Of a stretch of 64,000 nucleotides of DNA, positions 29,442 to 39,964 are shown piece by piece. Within the stretch, counting starts at the first letter, position 1. The number at the start of each line of letters is the position of its first letter. The DNA is from an uncultured Saprospiraceae bacterium (GTDB lineage: Bacteria; Bacteroidota; Bacteroidia; Chitinophagales; Saprospiraceae). The DNA is taken from the NCBI GenBank assembly GCA_938022935.1, contig CALIHL010000021.1:1-64000 (forward strand). The letters run 5' to 3'. Under the pieces are notes generated by a model that was given only the letters and a program-made list of their open reading frames with translations, did no database searches and was not told the origin of the DNA. A program made the position numbers and the translations under genes.

Positions 29442-32400
29442 ATGCTGAAGACTATATTTTCATTTGAGTTTGGTAGATGGATGAACAAACCTTTGTTTTA
29501 CATCTATGCAGTGATATTACTCGGTGTTGGGGCGTTGCTCATGGCAGCGTCAGGCGGAGTATTCGATAGTAACACAGCGACAGTCAGTGGTTTGACTTTT
29601 ATAAACTCACCACTACAACTTGCATATACGATGGGGTCGTTGACGGCCTTTGCATTCTTTCTGTTGCCATCTATCGTTGGTGCGACAGTACAGAAAGATT
29701 TTAAAAGTAACATGTACAAGTTGATGTACTCTTTTCCATTTAAGAAAAGTGACTACATCTTTGGTAAGTTTTTAGTAGGGCTACTCGTATCTTTTTTTCT
29801 AATGGTACTGATTGGGCTGGGTGCCCAAGTGGGGACTTCGTTTCCAGGAGTTGATCAAAACTTGATTGCACCCTTTAGCGGTAAGGCGTATCTGCAGATA
29901 TATGGTTTGTTTGTACTGCCTAATCTGTTTTTGTTTTCAGCGATTGTGTTTAGCGTGACACTTTTTTCAAGAAGCATCATCGCTGGATTTGTAGCGATTG
30001 CTGTCTTGTACTTTGGTCAGTCGATGGCAGATGTGTATCTGGCTAATCAAGATTACACTTTAGTTGGGGCGTACTTAGATCCTTTTGGATTGAACGCGAT
30101 CAACTATTATGCAAAGTATTGGACGATTACAGAGCAAAATGAAAATTTACTGCCGATCAAAGAGATAGTTATTTATAATCGTCTTATTTGGGTGGCTATT
30201 GCAGCTGTGATATTTGCGTTTACATATTATAGGTTCTCATTTCATAGTGAGCCAATTAGTCTTAAGTTTTGGAAGAAGCAAGCAGGTCCATCGCCAACTA
30301 AGTTGCAAACTGGATTGATACAAAGAGTATCTCTTCCTAAAGTGAACTATAGTCATGGATTTGTGCAGTCGCTCAGGAGCGCATGGGCGCTAACAAAGAT
30401 AGACCTCAAGTATATAGTCAAAGGTGGTCCATTTATAGTGGTTGTGATATTGGCAATACTATTCATGATTATCATGATCGCTGTGAGTGGTCAGATCTTT
30501 CAAACGGAGACGCTTCCAGTTACAAGAGAGATTCTAACTGTACCTGGTGGGGTATTTAGTATGTTTATCGCTTTGCTCAGTTTTATATATACGGGTTTGC
30601 TGATGCAGCGATCAGAGACGACGAGGATGTTTCAATTAGAAGATGCATCTAGTGGGCGAACTTGGAGCTTTATGCTTTCCAAGTTTATGAGTGTTGTCTT
30701 CATGCAGATGATCTTGTTAGGTGTGATCATGTTGACTGGTATAGCGATTCAGATCTATAAAGGTTTTTATAATTTTGAATTTAATCTATATCTTTTTGAT
30801 CTCTATGGTGTGAAGTTGATCAACTATGTTGTGTGGTCATTCTTGGCGTTTGTCATTTATAGTATCATCCCTAATTTCTATTTGGGATTATTCGTATTGC
30901 TTGCTTTCGCAATCGGGAGCAACTTCTTAGACTTTATTGGTATTGAGCAAGCCATGTTCAAATATAACGATGGTCCTGGAGCGCGATATTCTGATATGTC
31001 AGAATACGGCATCAGCTTGCCGCGCTACTACTTATACAAGTTATACTGGAGTGGACTGGGTATATTCTTTTTATTCGCTTCATATCTTTTCTGGAGGCGA
31101 GGAGTGCGACGATCGTTTAAGAAAACATTCAAACTTGCAAAGTCAAGATTGAAATTGCCAGTGATCGGTGGTATGCTGGCCGGGTTGGCTATGTTCTTTG
31201 TGTTAGGAGGATTCATATACAACGAGACCAATATAAAAGACACATACGTCTCATCTAAAATGTCCGAACAAAGGACTGCGGATCAGGAGATAGCTTACAA
31301 GCGATATCAAACGATGCCTCAGCCGAGGATCACAGATGTGTCGCTCAATGTTGATCTATATACAAAAGAAAGAAATGTAAGAGGACAAGGAGTCTATACA
31401 TTAAAGAACAAAACAGCATCTGCCATCGATACAGTTTTTGTTAACTATAGCCGTCTGGCGAAAGAGATGACTTTTGACAGAGCATCAGATTATAAAGATG
31501 ATACGATCGCCCAGGTGAAGTTGTTTGGGTTAGAAGAATCGCTATTGCCGGGAGAAGAGATCCAATTAACTTTCGACATTAAAAACAAAGACAATACTAT
31601 ACTCAATAATAACAGCCCTGTAAGAGAGAACGGTACTTTCTTCAACAGCTCGTTTTTTCCAAGGATAGGTTATGAAGATGGAGGTGAGTTAACTGATGAC
31701 AAGACCAGGAAGAAATATGGATTAGAGCCTAAGGAGAGATTTGCAGCGCCAACAGACAGCGCTGCACTTCAGAATACTTACATCTCCGGAGATGCAGATT
31801 GGATCAACTTTGAAGCTATCGTAAGTACGTCGCCAGATCAGATCGCGATGACGCCAGGTAAGCTCCAACAGGAGTGGGAAGAAGATGGGCAGAAGTACTA
31901 TCATTATAAGATGCAGAGCAAGATGTTGAACTTCTATGCGATCATCTCAGCTCGATATGAGACCTATGAGGACAATTGGAATGGTATCCCAATCACTATA
32001 TATTATCACAAAGGTCATGATTATAATCTTGAGCGCATGATGAAAGGTGCAAAAGATGCACTTGCATATTGCTCTGAGCAGTTCTCACCTTATCAGCATG
32101 ATCAGTTAAGGATCTTAGAATTTCCAATTATAGGTGGTGGTTTTGCACAGTCATTTGCTAACACAGTTCCATTCTCAGAAGGGATTGGATTTATAGCAGA
32201 TGTTGATGATGAAGATGGAGGAGTTGATTATCCATTTGCAATATCCGCTCATGAAGTAGCGCACCAATGGTGGGCACATCAAGTGATAGGTGCCAAAGTA
32301 CAAGGTGCAACTGTCATGAGCGAAAGCCTCTCGGAGTATGTGTCACTTAAGGTACTTGAGAGAGCCAATGGACCAGAGCAGATGAGAACCTTCTTAAAAA

Positions 32401-33095
32401 GTGCCTTAGATGCATATCTATTGGGTAGGACGGTAGAGAGAAAGAAAGAACAACCACTTGCTTATGTTGAGAATCAACAGCACATACACTATAATAAAGG
32501 ATCATTAGTATTCTATGCCTTGTCAGACTATATCGGTGAGACTAACCTTAATGCTGCACTAAGCCAATATGTAGATAGTGTCGCTTTTCAAGAAGCACCT
32601 TATACGACTTGTTTAGAATTATTGGACTTTTTGTATGAAGCTACGCCTGATAGTTTAGACTACTTTATCGAGGACAACTTCGAGTATATAACAGTGTATA
32701 ATAACAGAGTAATTGATAATAACTTTAAAGAGCTTTCAGATGGTAAGTATGAAGTCAATATATCTGCCGAAGTAGTAAAGTATAGAGCTGACGATAAAGG
32801 AAAGCGTATCTATAAGAATGCAGTAGGGGACAGTCTCTTGATTCAGAAAGAAGGAGAAAAGCGACCGACTCAGTCATATCCACTTGCTGATTATGTTGAG
32901 GTAGGAGTCTTTGGGGTGGATGACGAGGGTGAAGAAGAAGTATTGTATTTGCGAAAGCATAAGATAACGGACATCACTAATAACTTTAGAATCGTTGTTG
33001 ATAAAGAACCTTCAGAAGTTGGTGTTGATCCATATAACAAACTCATCGACACCAATAGTGAAGATAATCGCAGGAAAGCCGAATCAATAGAGTAA
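29442..33095 (+). CDS. ABC transporter permease fused to an M1-family (gluzincin) aminopeptidase domain
   Basis: N-terminal ~600 aa polytopic ABC-2-like permease; C-terminal HEVAHQWWAHQVIGAKVQGATVMSESLSEY = HExxH-(18)-E. Confidence 0.93.
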   Translation: MLKTIFSFEFGRWMNKPLFYIYAVILLGVGALLMAASGGVFDSNTATVSGLTFINSPLQLAYTMGSLTAFAFFLLPSIVGATVQKDFKSNMYKLMYSFPFKKSDYIFGKFLVGLLVSFFLMVLIGLGAQVGTSFPGVDQNLIAPFSGKAYLQIYGLFVLPNLFLFSAIVFSVTLFSRSIIAGFVAIAVLYFGQSMADVYLANQDYTLVGAYLDPFGLNAINYYAKYWTITEQNENLLPIKEIVIYNRLIWVAIAAVIFAFTYYRFSFHSEPISLKFWKKQAGPSPTKLQTGLIQRVSLPKVNYSHGFVQSLRSAWALTKIDLKYIVKGGPFIVVVILAILFMIIMIAVSGQIFQTETLPVTREILTVPGGVFSMFIALLSFIYTGLLMQRSETTRMFQLEDASSGRTWSFMLSKFMSVVFMQMILLGVIMLTGIAIQIYKGFYNFEFNLYLFDLYGVKLINYVVWSFLAFVIYSIIPNFYLGLFVLLAFAIGSNFLDFIGIEQAMFKYNDGPGARYSDMSEYGISLPRYYLYKLYWSGLGIFFLFASYLFWRRGVRRSFKKTFKLAKSRLKLPVIGGMLAGLAMFFVLGGFIYNETNIKDTYVSSKMSEQRTADQEIAYKRYQTMPQPRITDVSLNVDLYTKERNVRGQGVYTLKNKTASAIDTVFVNYSRLAKEMTFDRASDYKDDTIAQVKLFGLEESLLPGEEIQLTFDIKNKDNTILNNNSPVRENGTFFNSSFFPRIGYEDGGELTDDKTRKKYGLEPKERFAAPTDSAALQNTYISGDADWINFEAIVSTSPDQIAMTPGKLQQEWEEDGQKYYHYKMQSKMLNFYAIISARYETYEDNWNGIPITIYYHKGHDYNLERMMKGAKDALAYCSEQFSPYQHDQLRILEFPIIGGGFAQSFANTVPFSEGIGFIADVDDEDGGVDYPFAISAHEVAHQWWAHQVIGAKVQGATVMSESLSEYVSLKVLERANGPEQMRTFLKSALDAYLLGRTVERKKEQPLAYVENQQHIHYNKGSLVFYALSDYIGETNLNAALSQYVDSVAFQEAPYTTCLELLDFLYEATPDSLDYFIEDNFEYITVYNNRVIDNNFKELSDGKYEVNISAEVVKYRADDKGKRIYKNAVGDSLLIQKEGEKRPTQSYPLADYVEVGVFGVDDEGEEEVLYLRKHKITDITNNFRIVVDKEPSEVGVDPYNKLIDTNSEDNRRKAESIE

Positions 33096-33196
33096 TTGCA
33101 CAGCCAAAATAGCTAAGACGAGATTAAACTTTTTAACAGCCACGTCTATCAGATAATGTTGAATACTGATATATTCGCGGCTCTAAACCAATCTAA

Positions 33197-34519
33197 ATGA
33201 AGAATATTTTTCCTTTACTAATTGCGCTATGCTGTTCTATCGGGCTAAGTGGTCAGCTGAACAAGATAGACTTCAATGAGTACGATCTTGACAACGGTCT
33301 ACACGTGATCTTACATCAAGATAAGGCCACGCCAATTGTGGTGGTATCCGTCATGTATCATGTCGGATCTAAGAACGAACGCACAGACAGAACCGGATTT
33401 GCTCACTTCTTTGAACATTTGTTGTTTGAAGGTTCTGAAAACATCGAGCGAGGAGAGTTCTTTCAGTATATCACCAATGCAGGAGGATCTAACAACGCTT
33501 ATACGTCTCAAGACAAGACGTACTATTATGAGTTACTTCCATCTAATCAGTTAGAGTTAGGACTATGGTTAGAAAGTGAGCGCATGCTTCATGCTAAAGT
33601 TGATATCAAAGGTGTAGAAACACAACGCGAAGTTGTAAAAGAAGAGCGTCGTCAAAGAGTTGAGAATCAACCATATGGTACATTCCAAGAGAATGCTATG
33701 AAACTTGCATTTAAAGATCACCCATATCAATGGACGCCTATCGGTTCAATGGAACACTTGAATGCAGCAACAGAACAAGATTATATAGATTTCTACAATG
33801 ACTTCTATACACCTAATAACGCTGTTCTCTCTATCGCAGGAGATATTGATATCGAAGAGACTAAAAAACTTATTAATAAGTACTTCTCTACGATACCAGT
33901 AAAGAAGAAAGATATCTATAGACCACAAATAGTGGAGATGCCTATGGGTGGACAAGTAATAGATACGATCTATGATAATATCCAGCTACCAGCTGCCATC
34001 ACAACCTATCGCATACCTGCTTTGGGAACAGATGATTTTTATGCTGTCAATATGTTGAATACACTTTTGTCTCAAGGACAAAGCTCTCGTCTGAATAAAG
34101 CAATTGTTGATGAACAACAGTTGGCAGTTTTCTCCGGTGGATTTCCATTTGAATTAGAAGATCCTGGTGTCGCTATCGTTTTTGGGATTGCCAATATGGG
34201 CGTTGATGTCAATAAGTTACAAAGTGCGATTGATGCAGAATTGAAAAAGGTGCAAACTGACCTGATTAGTGAGGAAGAGTTTCAAAAACTACGTAATCAA
34301 GTAGAGAGCAACTTTGTAACGGGCAACGCGCGTATCGCAGGTATAGCAGAGAGTTTGGCTAATTATCATATGTATTATGATAACACCAACTTGATCAATA
34401 CTGAATTAGATAGGTTCTTAGCTGTAACAAAAGAAGATATAAGATCAGCAGCTCAGAAGTATTACAATGTTAACAACAGAGTAGTGCTTCATTATCTTCC
34501 AAAACAAACAACACCTTAA
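33197..34519 (+). CDS. M16 family zinc metallopeptidase (catalytic)
   Basis: FAHFFEHLLFEGSENIERGEF contains HxxEH; downstream EVVKEERRQR supplies the third ligand. Confidence 0.95.
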   Translation: MKNIFPLLIALCCSIGLSGQLNKIDFNEYDLDNGLHVILHQDKATPIVVVSVMYHVGSKNERTDRTGFAHFFEHLLFEGSENIERGEFFQYITNAGGSNNAYTSQDKTYYYELLPSNQLELGLWLESERMLHAKVDIKGVETQREVVKEERRQRVENQPYGTFQENAMKLAFKDHPYQWTPIGSMEHLNAATEQDYIDFYNDFYTPNNAVLSIAGDIDIEETKKLINKYFSTIPVKKKDIYRPQIVEMPMGGQVIDTIYDNIQLPAAITTYRIPALGTDDFYAVNMLNTLLSQGQSSRLNKAIVDEQQLAVFSGGFPFELEDPGVAIVFGIANMGVDVNKLQSAIDAELKKVQTDLISEEEFQKLRNQVESNFVTGNARIAGIAESLANYHMYYDNTNLINTELDRFLAVTKEDIRSAAQKYYNVNNRVVLHYLPKQTTP

Positions 34520-34556
34520 TTAGAAAAATTATTCTTTCTTAAATAGAAACGAAGAC

Positions 34557-36746
34557 ATGAGATATATATCATACATTATAATTACGCTTTTAATCATCAC
34601 GTCGGCTTGTTCGCCTAAAGTGTCTGATTCGGCTGCGTCAGCAGAGAGTCAAGCAAAAGAGATGATGGAAAAAGAGCAAATGGCCAAAGACGATATGGCC
34701 AGCATGGATCAACATGCATTTAGAAAAACTGTACCCGCAGCAGGACCTGCTCCACAGATTAATATTGGTGAAGCAGAGAGTTTTGAACTTCCTAATGGCT
34801 TAAAGGTGATTGTGGTTGAGAACCATAAGGTGCCTCGAGTATCATTTCAATTGAGTTTGATCAATGATCCAATTAGAGAAGGAGACAAAGTTGGGAAAGT
34901 AGCGATGGCTGGAGATATTTTAGCCAGAGGTACAACAACAAAAACAAAAGCAGAGATAGATGCAGCGGTAGACTATCTGGGAGCAAACTTATCATCTTCT
35001 TCAGGAGGTATCTTTGCCAGTGCGCTCACAAAGCATCAGGACAAGTTATTGGATATCATGTCGGATATACTTTACAATCCTTCCTTTCCAGAAGATGAGT
35101 TAGATAAGATAAAGAAGCAAGTGCTTTCAGGTTTAGAATCAGCAAAGACTGATCCTAATGGCATAGCTAATAACATCAGAGCAAAAGTCCTCTATGGAGA
35201 AGATCATCCCTATGGAGAGATCCAGATACCTGACCATGTCAATAACATCACATTGGCGGATCTGAAAGCTTATTATAAAGATTACTTCGTACCATCTAAT
35301 GCCTATCTAATCATGGTGGGTGATATCACGAAGAACCAAGCTATGGGTGTAGCTAAGAAGTATTTTGCAGATTGGAAAGGTTCTAAGCCAAAGAAGCCTG
35401 CAAGAAGACCAGTTGCTATGTCAGATAGTCGCAATGTCAACTTTGCTCATAAAGACGGAGCAGTACAAAGTGTAATCATAGTAGCTAACCCTGTTGATAT
35501 AAAACCAGGTGATGCTGACGCTATCCCTGCACGAGTGATGAATACCATATTGGGTGGAGGTTTCTCAGGTAGATTAAACCTCAACTTGAGAGAAGACAAG
35601 GCATATACATATGGTGCAGGCTCTTCTATTTCCACAGATCCTTTGATGGGACGTTTTTCTGCAACAGCGAGTACACGTAGTGAAGTAACAGACAGTTCTA
35701 TCGTTCAGTTTCTTTATGAATTAGAAAGAATCAGAACTGATCTTGTAGACGAAGAAGATCTTCAGAACATTAAGAACTATATGACAGGTGGTTTTGCTAG
35801 ATCGCTTGAGTCTCCACAGACGATTGCAAGATTTGCGTATAACATCGCCCGTTATAATTTGCCTGCTGACTACTATCAAGTGTATCTCAAGAAGCTCAAT
35901 GCTGTAACTCGAGAAGACATCTTGTCGATGGCGAAGAAGTACATCCATCCAGACAAAGCCGACATTATAGTTGTAGGTAACAGAGATGATGTCGCAGATA
36001 AGCTTTCAGTTTTTGATGCGGATGGTGAGATAGCGCACTATGACGCTTTCGCAAATGAAATAAAGCTAGACGAAGTACCACTTCCTACAGACATCACGGC
36101 AGCTCAGATTGTTGGCGATTATATCAATGCAATCGGAGGAGAAGCGAAGCTCGCGGGCATAAAAAGTTTGTATACCAAGAGTGCTGCAAATATGATGGGG
36201 CAAGACATCACCATCGATCTTTATCAAATGAATGATAGTAAACTTGCCATGAAAATGGGGAGCGGTGCTATGGTCTTCATGGAACAAAAGTATGATGGAG
36301 TAAAAGGATCTGTATCTCAGATGGGACAAGCGCAAGTATTCACTGAGGGAGACGAGCTTACATCTATGAAAGAAAGCGCAAGGGTCATCCCGCAAAGATA
36401 TTATGCTAAAGAAGGTGCAACGCTTGAGTTGAAAGGTATCGAGGATGTAGAGGGAGAAAAAGCTTACCGCATCATTGTCACTGATGCCAATGGTAAAGCG
36501 TCTTCAGAATATTATAACGTAGCATCTGGACTGTTGATCAGAAGTCTTGAGACGCAAGATGGACCTCAAGGGGCAGTAACAATTACTACCGATGTAGGAG
36601 ACTACAAAGATGTTGGTGATGGTATCATGTTGCCACATGTCTTATCAGTTGTTGGTATGCTTCCAGGAGGAGCAGCGATGAAGATGACAGTAACTGAGAT
36701 ACAAGTAAACGGTAGTATTGATGAAGCTATGTTTAACGTAGAGTAG
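34557..36746 (+). CDS. M16 family peptidase-like protein, probably non-catalytic partner, with C-terminal extension
   Basis: LPNGLKVIVVENHKVPRVSFQL...; AMAGDILARGTTTKTKAEID sits where HxxEH should be. Lipoprotein-like N-terminus (LLIITSACSP). Confidence 0.92.
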   Translation: MRYISYIIITLLIITSACSPKVSDSAASAESQAKEMMEKEQMAKDDMASMDQHAFRKTVPAAGPAPQINIGEAESFELPNGLKVIVVENHKVPRVSFQLSLINDPIREGDKVGKVAMAGDILARGTTTKTKAEIDAAVDYLGANLSSSSGGIFASALTKHQDKLLDIMSDILYNPSFPEDELDKIKKQVLSGLESAKTDPNGIANNIRAKVLYGEDHPYGEIQIPDHVNNITLADLKAYYKDYFVPSNAYLIMVGDITKNQAMGVAKKYFADWKGSKPKKPARRPVAMSDSRNVNFAHKDGAVQSVIIVANPVDIKPGDADAIPARVMNTILGGGFSGRLNLNLREDKAYTYGAGSSISTDPLMGRFSATASTRSEVTDSSIVQFLYELERIRTDLVDEEDLQNIKNYMTGGFARSLESPQTIARFAYNIARYNLPADYYQVYLKKLNAVTREDILSMAKKYIHPDKADIIVVGNRDDVADKLSVFDADGEIAHYDAFANEIKLDEVPLPTDITAAQIVGDYINAIGGEAKLAGIKSLYTKSAANMMGQDITIDLYQMNDSKLAMKMGSGAMVFMEQKYDGVKGSVSQMGQAQVFTEGDELTSMKESARVIPQRYYAKEGATLELKGIEDVEGEKAYRIIVTDANGKASSEYYNVASGLLIRSLETQDGPQGAVTITTDVGDYKDVGDGIMLPHVLSVVGMLPGGAAMKMTVTEIQVNGSIDEAMFNVE

Positions 36747-36769
36747 TCAAAGTACAATCGATATAAAAG

Positions 36770-36803
36770 AAGGCGAAGCACTACAAGGTGTTTCGCCTTT
36801 TTC
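36770..36803 (+). terminator. Rho-independent terminator after the M16 pair
   Basis: aaggcgaagcac-tacaag-gtgtttcgcctt followed by ttttc. Confidence 0.8.
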
Positions 36804-36860
36804 AATTGAAGCAATTGTTATTCTGGATTATCGTCTTATCTTTTGATTCTAAACCTGGAT

Positions 36861-39275
36861 ATGATGATTCGACTACTTACTTTTTCTTTCGTTTTCTTGC
36901 TATTATGCTTTGACTCAGCAGCACAATCTACAAGCACTTTTGATATAGATGGACTGCAAGCAGAAGTAGAGATCATAACAGATCGATGGGGTGTCCCGCA
37001 CATCTATGCACAGAATGAAAAGGACCTCTTTTTCGCACAAGGATATTATGCTGCTAAGGATCGGTTATTTCAATTTGAGATCTGGAGAAGACAAGCGACA
37101 GGAACAGTTGCAGAGATCTTGGGAGAAAGAGAACTGAAGCGAGATATCGGTACTCGGTTATTTCAATTTCGCGGTGATATGGATCAAGAGATGAATCACT
37201 ACCATCCTCATGGTAAGTCGATCATAGAATCATATGTCGAAGGTGTTAATGCTTATATCAGCTATGTCAACGCCAATCCTAAAGAACTACCGATGGAGTT
37301 TGGACTTTTGGGTATCAAGCCTGGAGTATGGACGCCAGCAGTCGTTATATCAAGACACCAAGGATTGTTAGGAAATATCGGCGCAGAGTTAGCTACAGTC
37401 CGCGCTGTTGCTGCTATAGGGGCAGAGAAAGTGAAGGAACTAGGATGGTTTCATCCTCAAGAACCAAATCTTGATATAGATCCGGCGATCAATACTGACT
37501 TGCTTAAAGAAGATGTAATCGAGCTGTATAACGCCTATCGTAGACCATTACAATTTCAACCAAGTGACATCATCGCATATGAGCATAGTAACCAATCAAA
37601 CTACTATGATTTGGCGAAAGCTGAGGATGCCTCGTATGAAGCTTTTGTACGCGATGATCTGCAAGATATGGGAAGTAACAATTGGGTGATCGACGGAAGT
37701 CTTACCGAGTCTGGTTTTCCAATCATGGCCAATGATCCACATAGAAGACAATCTACACCTTCGCTAAGGTACATGGCTCACCTTGTTGCTCCGGGTTGGG
37801 ATGTGATCGGTGGAGGAGAACCTGAGATACCGGGTATCTCTATTGGGCACAATCAACATGGTGCTTGGGGACTTACGGTTTATCGGACTGATGCAGAAGA
37901 TCTATACGTCTATGAGTTGCATCCTGATGATCCGCACAAGTACAAGTATCGAGGACAGTGGGAGTCAATGACGATCATTAAAGACATTATAAAAGTAAAA
38001 GGGCAAGATGACGTAGAGGTAGAGCACGCCTATACAAGACATGGTCCAGTCACTAAGATTGATGCTTCTAACAACGTAGCTTATGCGATCAGATGTGGTT
38101 GGTTAGAAGTTGGAGGGTCTCCTTATCTCGCCAGTCTTAGGATGAATCAAGCGAAGAACTGGGAAGAGTTTAAAGAAGCATGTAATTATAGTCATATCCC
38201 CGGAGAGAACATGATCTGGGCGGACAGAGAAGGCAACATCGGTTGGCAAGCAGTCGGCATCGCACCAGTAAGGTCAGGATGGAGTGGGCTGATACCAGTG
38301 CCTGGAGATGGCAGGTACGAATGGTCGGGATATCTACCTATCATAGCGAAGCCATCATCTTATAACCCTGCTTCAGGTATCATCAATACATCCAATGAAA
38401 ATGTAACGCCAAGAGATTATGAGCACTGGGACGCAGTGTCCTTTCAATGGTCCGATCCATATCGAGGAGATCGAGTGTTAGAAGTCTTGAAGAATGGTCG
38501 TAGTCATAGCATGGCCGATATGGCGGCGCTGCAGACTGATTATCTTGCCATACCAGCTCGCCAGATCCTGCCATTGTATAAAAATATTGCAGGTTCAACT
38601 GACATGGATAAGAAGGCTTTAGCACTTTTACAATCTTGGGATTATCACATGACGCCAGATTCTAAAGCTGCAGGCATCTATAACGAATTAGAAAAACAAA
38701 TCAAGAAGGCAATTACCTACTTGAAAGTACCACCTGATCAAGGTGTCAATGTTAGCGTTCCCATTAAGAGAATTATAGAATGGTTGTACTTGCCAGATGG
38801 TGATTTTGGAGATGATCCATTGAAGGGGAGAGATGCAGTTCTACAGAGCGCCTTGCAAAAGACAGTTGCATCGCTCACTTCTAAGTTGGGTAAGAACATA
38901 GATGATTGGCAGTATGGGCAAGCTGATTACAAGCATGTCACGCTACGCCATCCAATGAGTAGCGCAGTATCAGAAGCCGTTAGGAAGAAGCTAGATGTTG
39001 GCCCTGCGCCCAGAGGTGGTTACAGTTTAACAGTCAATAATACTGGTGGACAGGACAACCAGCCCTCAGGAGCATCATTTAGAGTGATCTGTGATGTAGG
39101 AGATTGGGATCATACTTTAGCGTCTAACACACCAGGACAAAATGGAAATCCAGATCATCCGCATTATAAAAATCTCTTTGACATGTGGGCGAAAGATCAG
39201 TTCTTTCCATTGTTCTATACAAGGAAGAAGGTAGAAAGTGTTACCGATTATACGACAGTCTTGACGCCTAAGTAG
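36861..39275 (+). CDS. Penicillin acylase family (Ntn-hydrolase) protein
   Basis: ITDRWGVPHIYAQNEKDLFFAQGYYAAKDRLFQFEIWRR; SNNWVIDGSLTESGFPIMANDPHR (nucleophile Ser region). ATG at 36861 likely. Confidence 0.95.
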   Translation: MMIRLLTFSFVFLLLCFDSAAQSTSTFDIDGLQAEVEIITDRWGVPHIYAQNEKDLFFAQGYYAAKDRLFQFEIWRRQATGTVAEILGERELKRDIGTRLFQFRGDMDQEMNHYHPHGKSIIESYVEGVNAYISYVNANPKELPMEFGLLGIKPGVWTPAVVISRHQGLLGNIGAELATVRAVAAIGAEKVKELGWFHPQEPNLDIDPAINTDLLKEDVIELYNAYRRPLQFQPSDIIAYEHSNQSNYYDLAKAEDASYEAFVRDDLQDMGSNNWVIDGSLTESGFPIMANDPHRRQSTPSLRYMAHLVAPGWDVIGGGEPEIPGISIGHNQHGAWGLTVYRTDAEDLYVYELHPDDPHKYKYRGQWESMTIIKDIIKVKGQDDVEVEHAYTRHGPVTKIDASNNVAYAIRCGWLEVGGSPYLASLRMNQAKNWEEFKEACNYSHIPGENMIWADREGNIGWQAVGIAPVRSGWSGLIPVPGDGRYEWSGYLPIIAKPSSYNPASGIINTSNENVTPRDYEHWDAVSFQWSDPYRGDRVLEVLKNGRSHSMADMAALQTDYLAIPARQILPLYKNIAGSTDMDKKALALLQSWDYHMTPDSKAAGIYNELEKQIKKAITYLKVPPDQGVNVSVPIKRIIEWLYLPDGDFGDDPLKGRDAVLQSALQKTVASLTSKLGKNIDDWQYGQADYKHVTLRHPMSSAVSEAVRKKLDVGPAPRGGYSLTVNNTGGQDNQPSGASFRVICDVGDWDHTLASNTPGQNGNPDHPHYKNLFDMWAKDQFFPLFYTRKKVESVTDYTTVLTPK

Positions 39276-39964
39276 TGTGTGCTCAGGTGATCATAATAAG
39301 CTACAGTATCTTCTTTCAGTTGTTTGGGAAAGATAACAAAGAAAGCATGTAGCATGATAATGCAGATTGATAATAGAAAGCTGAACAATACAACCTTAGC
39401 AATAGTTAGCTCCATTAGCTGGAACTTGCCATGCATATCAAATAGCAGGTATGGAAGCACAGGGATACCGCCTATTGTTTTGTGATAGGCTTCGGATGAG
39501 ATAAGAGTTAGATCGCCATTTCCTTTTTTATAGGAGAAAAACCAAGTATGCATCAGCCATATCACATAAAGTAAGGTTGTGGTTTTAATCCCATAACCAA
39601 TAATTTGATTTGGATTTTGACTATTCAACAGGGTTATGCTGAAACAACCAGTTAGGGCAAGTAAAATCAAAACTTTAGGGAGTTTAAAATAACTAACCAA
39701 GTAGCCCCATAACTTCTTATTCCAACTCCAATATAGGTGATGCTTTTTCTCTTTGATTAAAGCGTTGATCTTGTCAGCTGGCCACTTTTTTAGTTCTGAG
39801 ACTACAAGGTCTATAGTTTGTCGAGTATTGTTATTAGCTAGTTCTTCTTCAACACCGCTGGCTATGTGATCGACTAACTCAAGCTCGACATCATAGTAGT
39901 TGATGTTAAGGGACTTTATCCATTTATGGATCTCTTGTATGTAGTGCGTGTGTAAGTTGGGCAT
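39248..39964 (-). CDS. Uncharacterised membrane protein with N-terminal E-x-x-D-H helical motif (array member 6)
   Basis: INYYDVELELVDHIASGVEEEL followed by four hydrophobic segments; paralogous to the neighbouring units. Confidence 0.8.
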   Translation of the reverse strand: MPNLHTHYIQEIHKWIKSLNINYYDVELELVDHIASGVEEELANNNTRQTIDLVVSELKKWPADKINALIKEKKHHLYWSWNKKLWGYLVSYFKLPKVLILLALTGCFSITLLNSQNPNQIIGYGIKTTTLLYVIWLMHTWFFSYKKGNGDLTLISSEAYHKTIGGIPVLPYLLFDMHGKFQLMELTIAKVVLFSFLLSICIIMLHAFFVIFPKQLKEDTVAYYDHLSTHYLGVKTVV

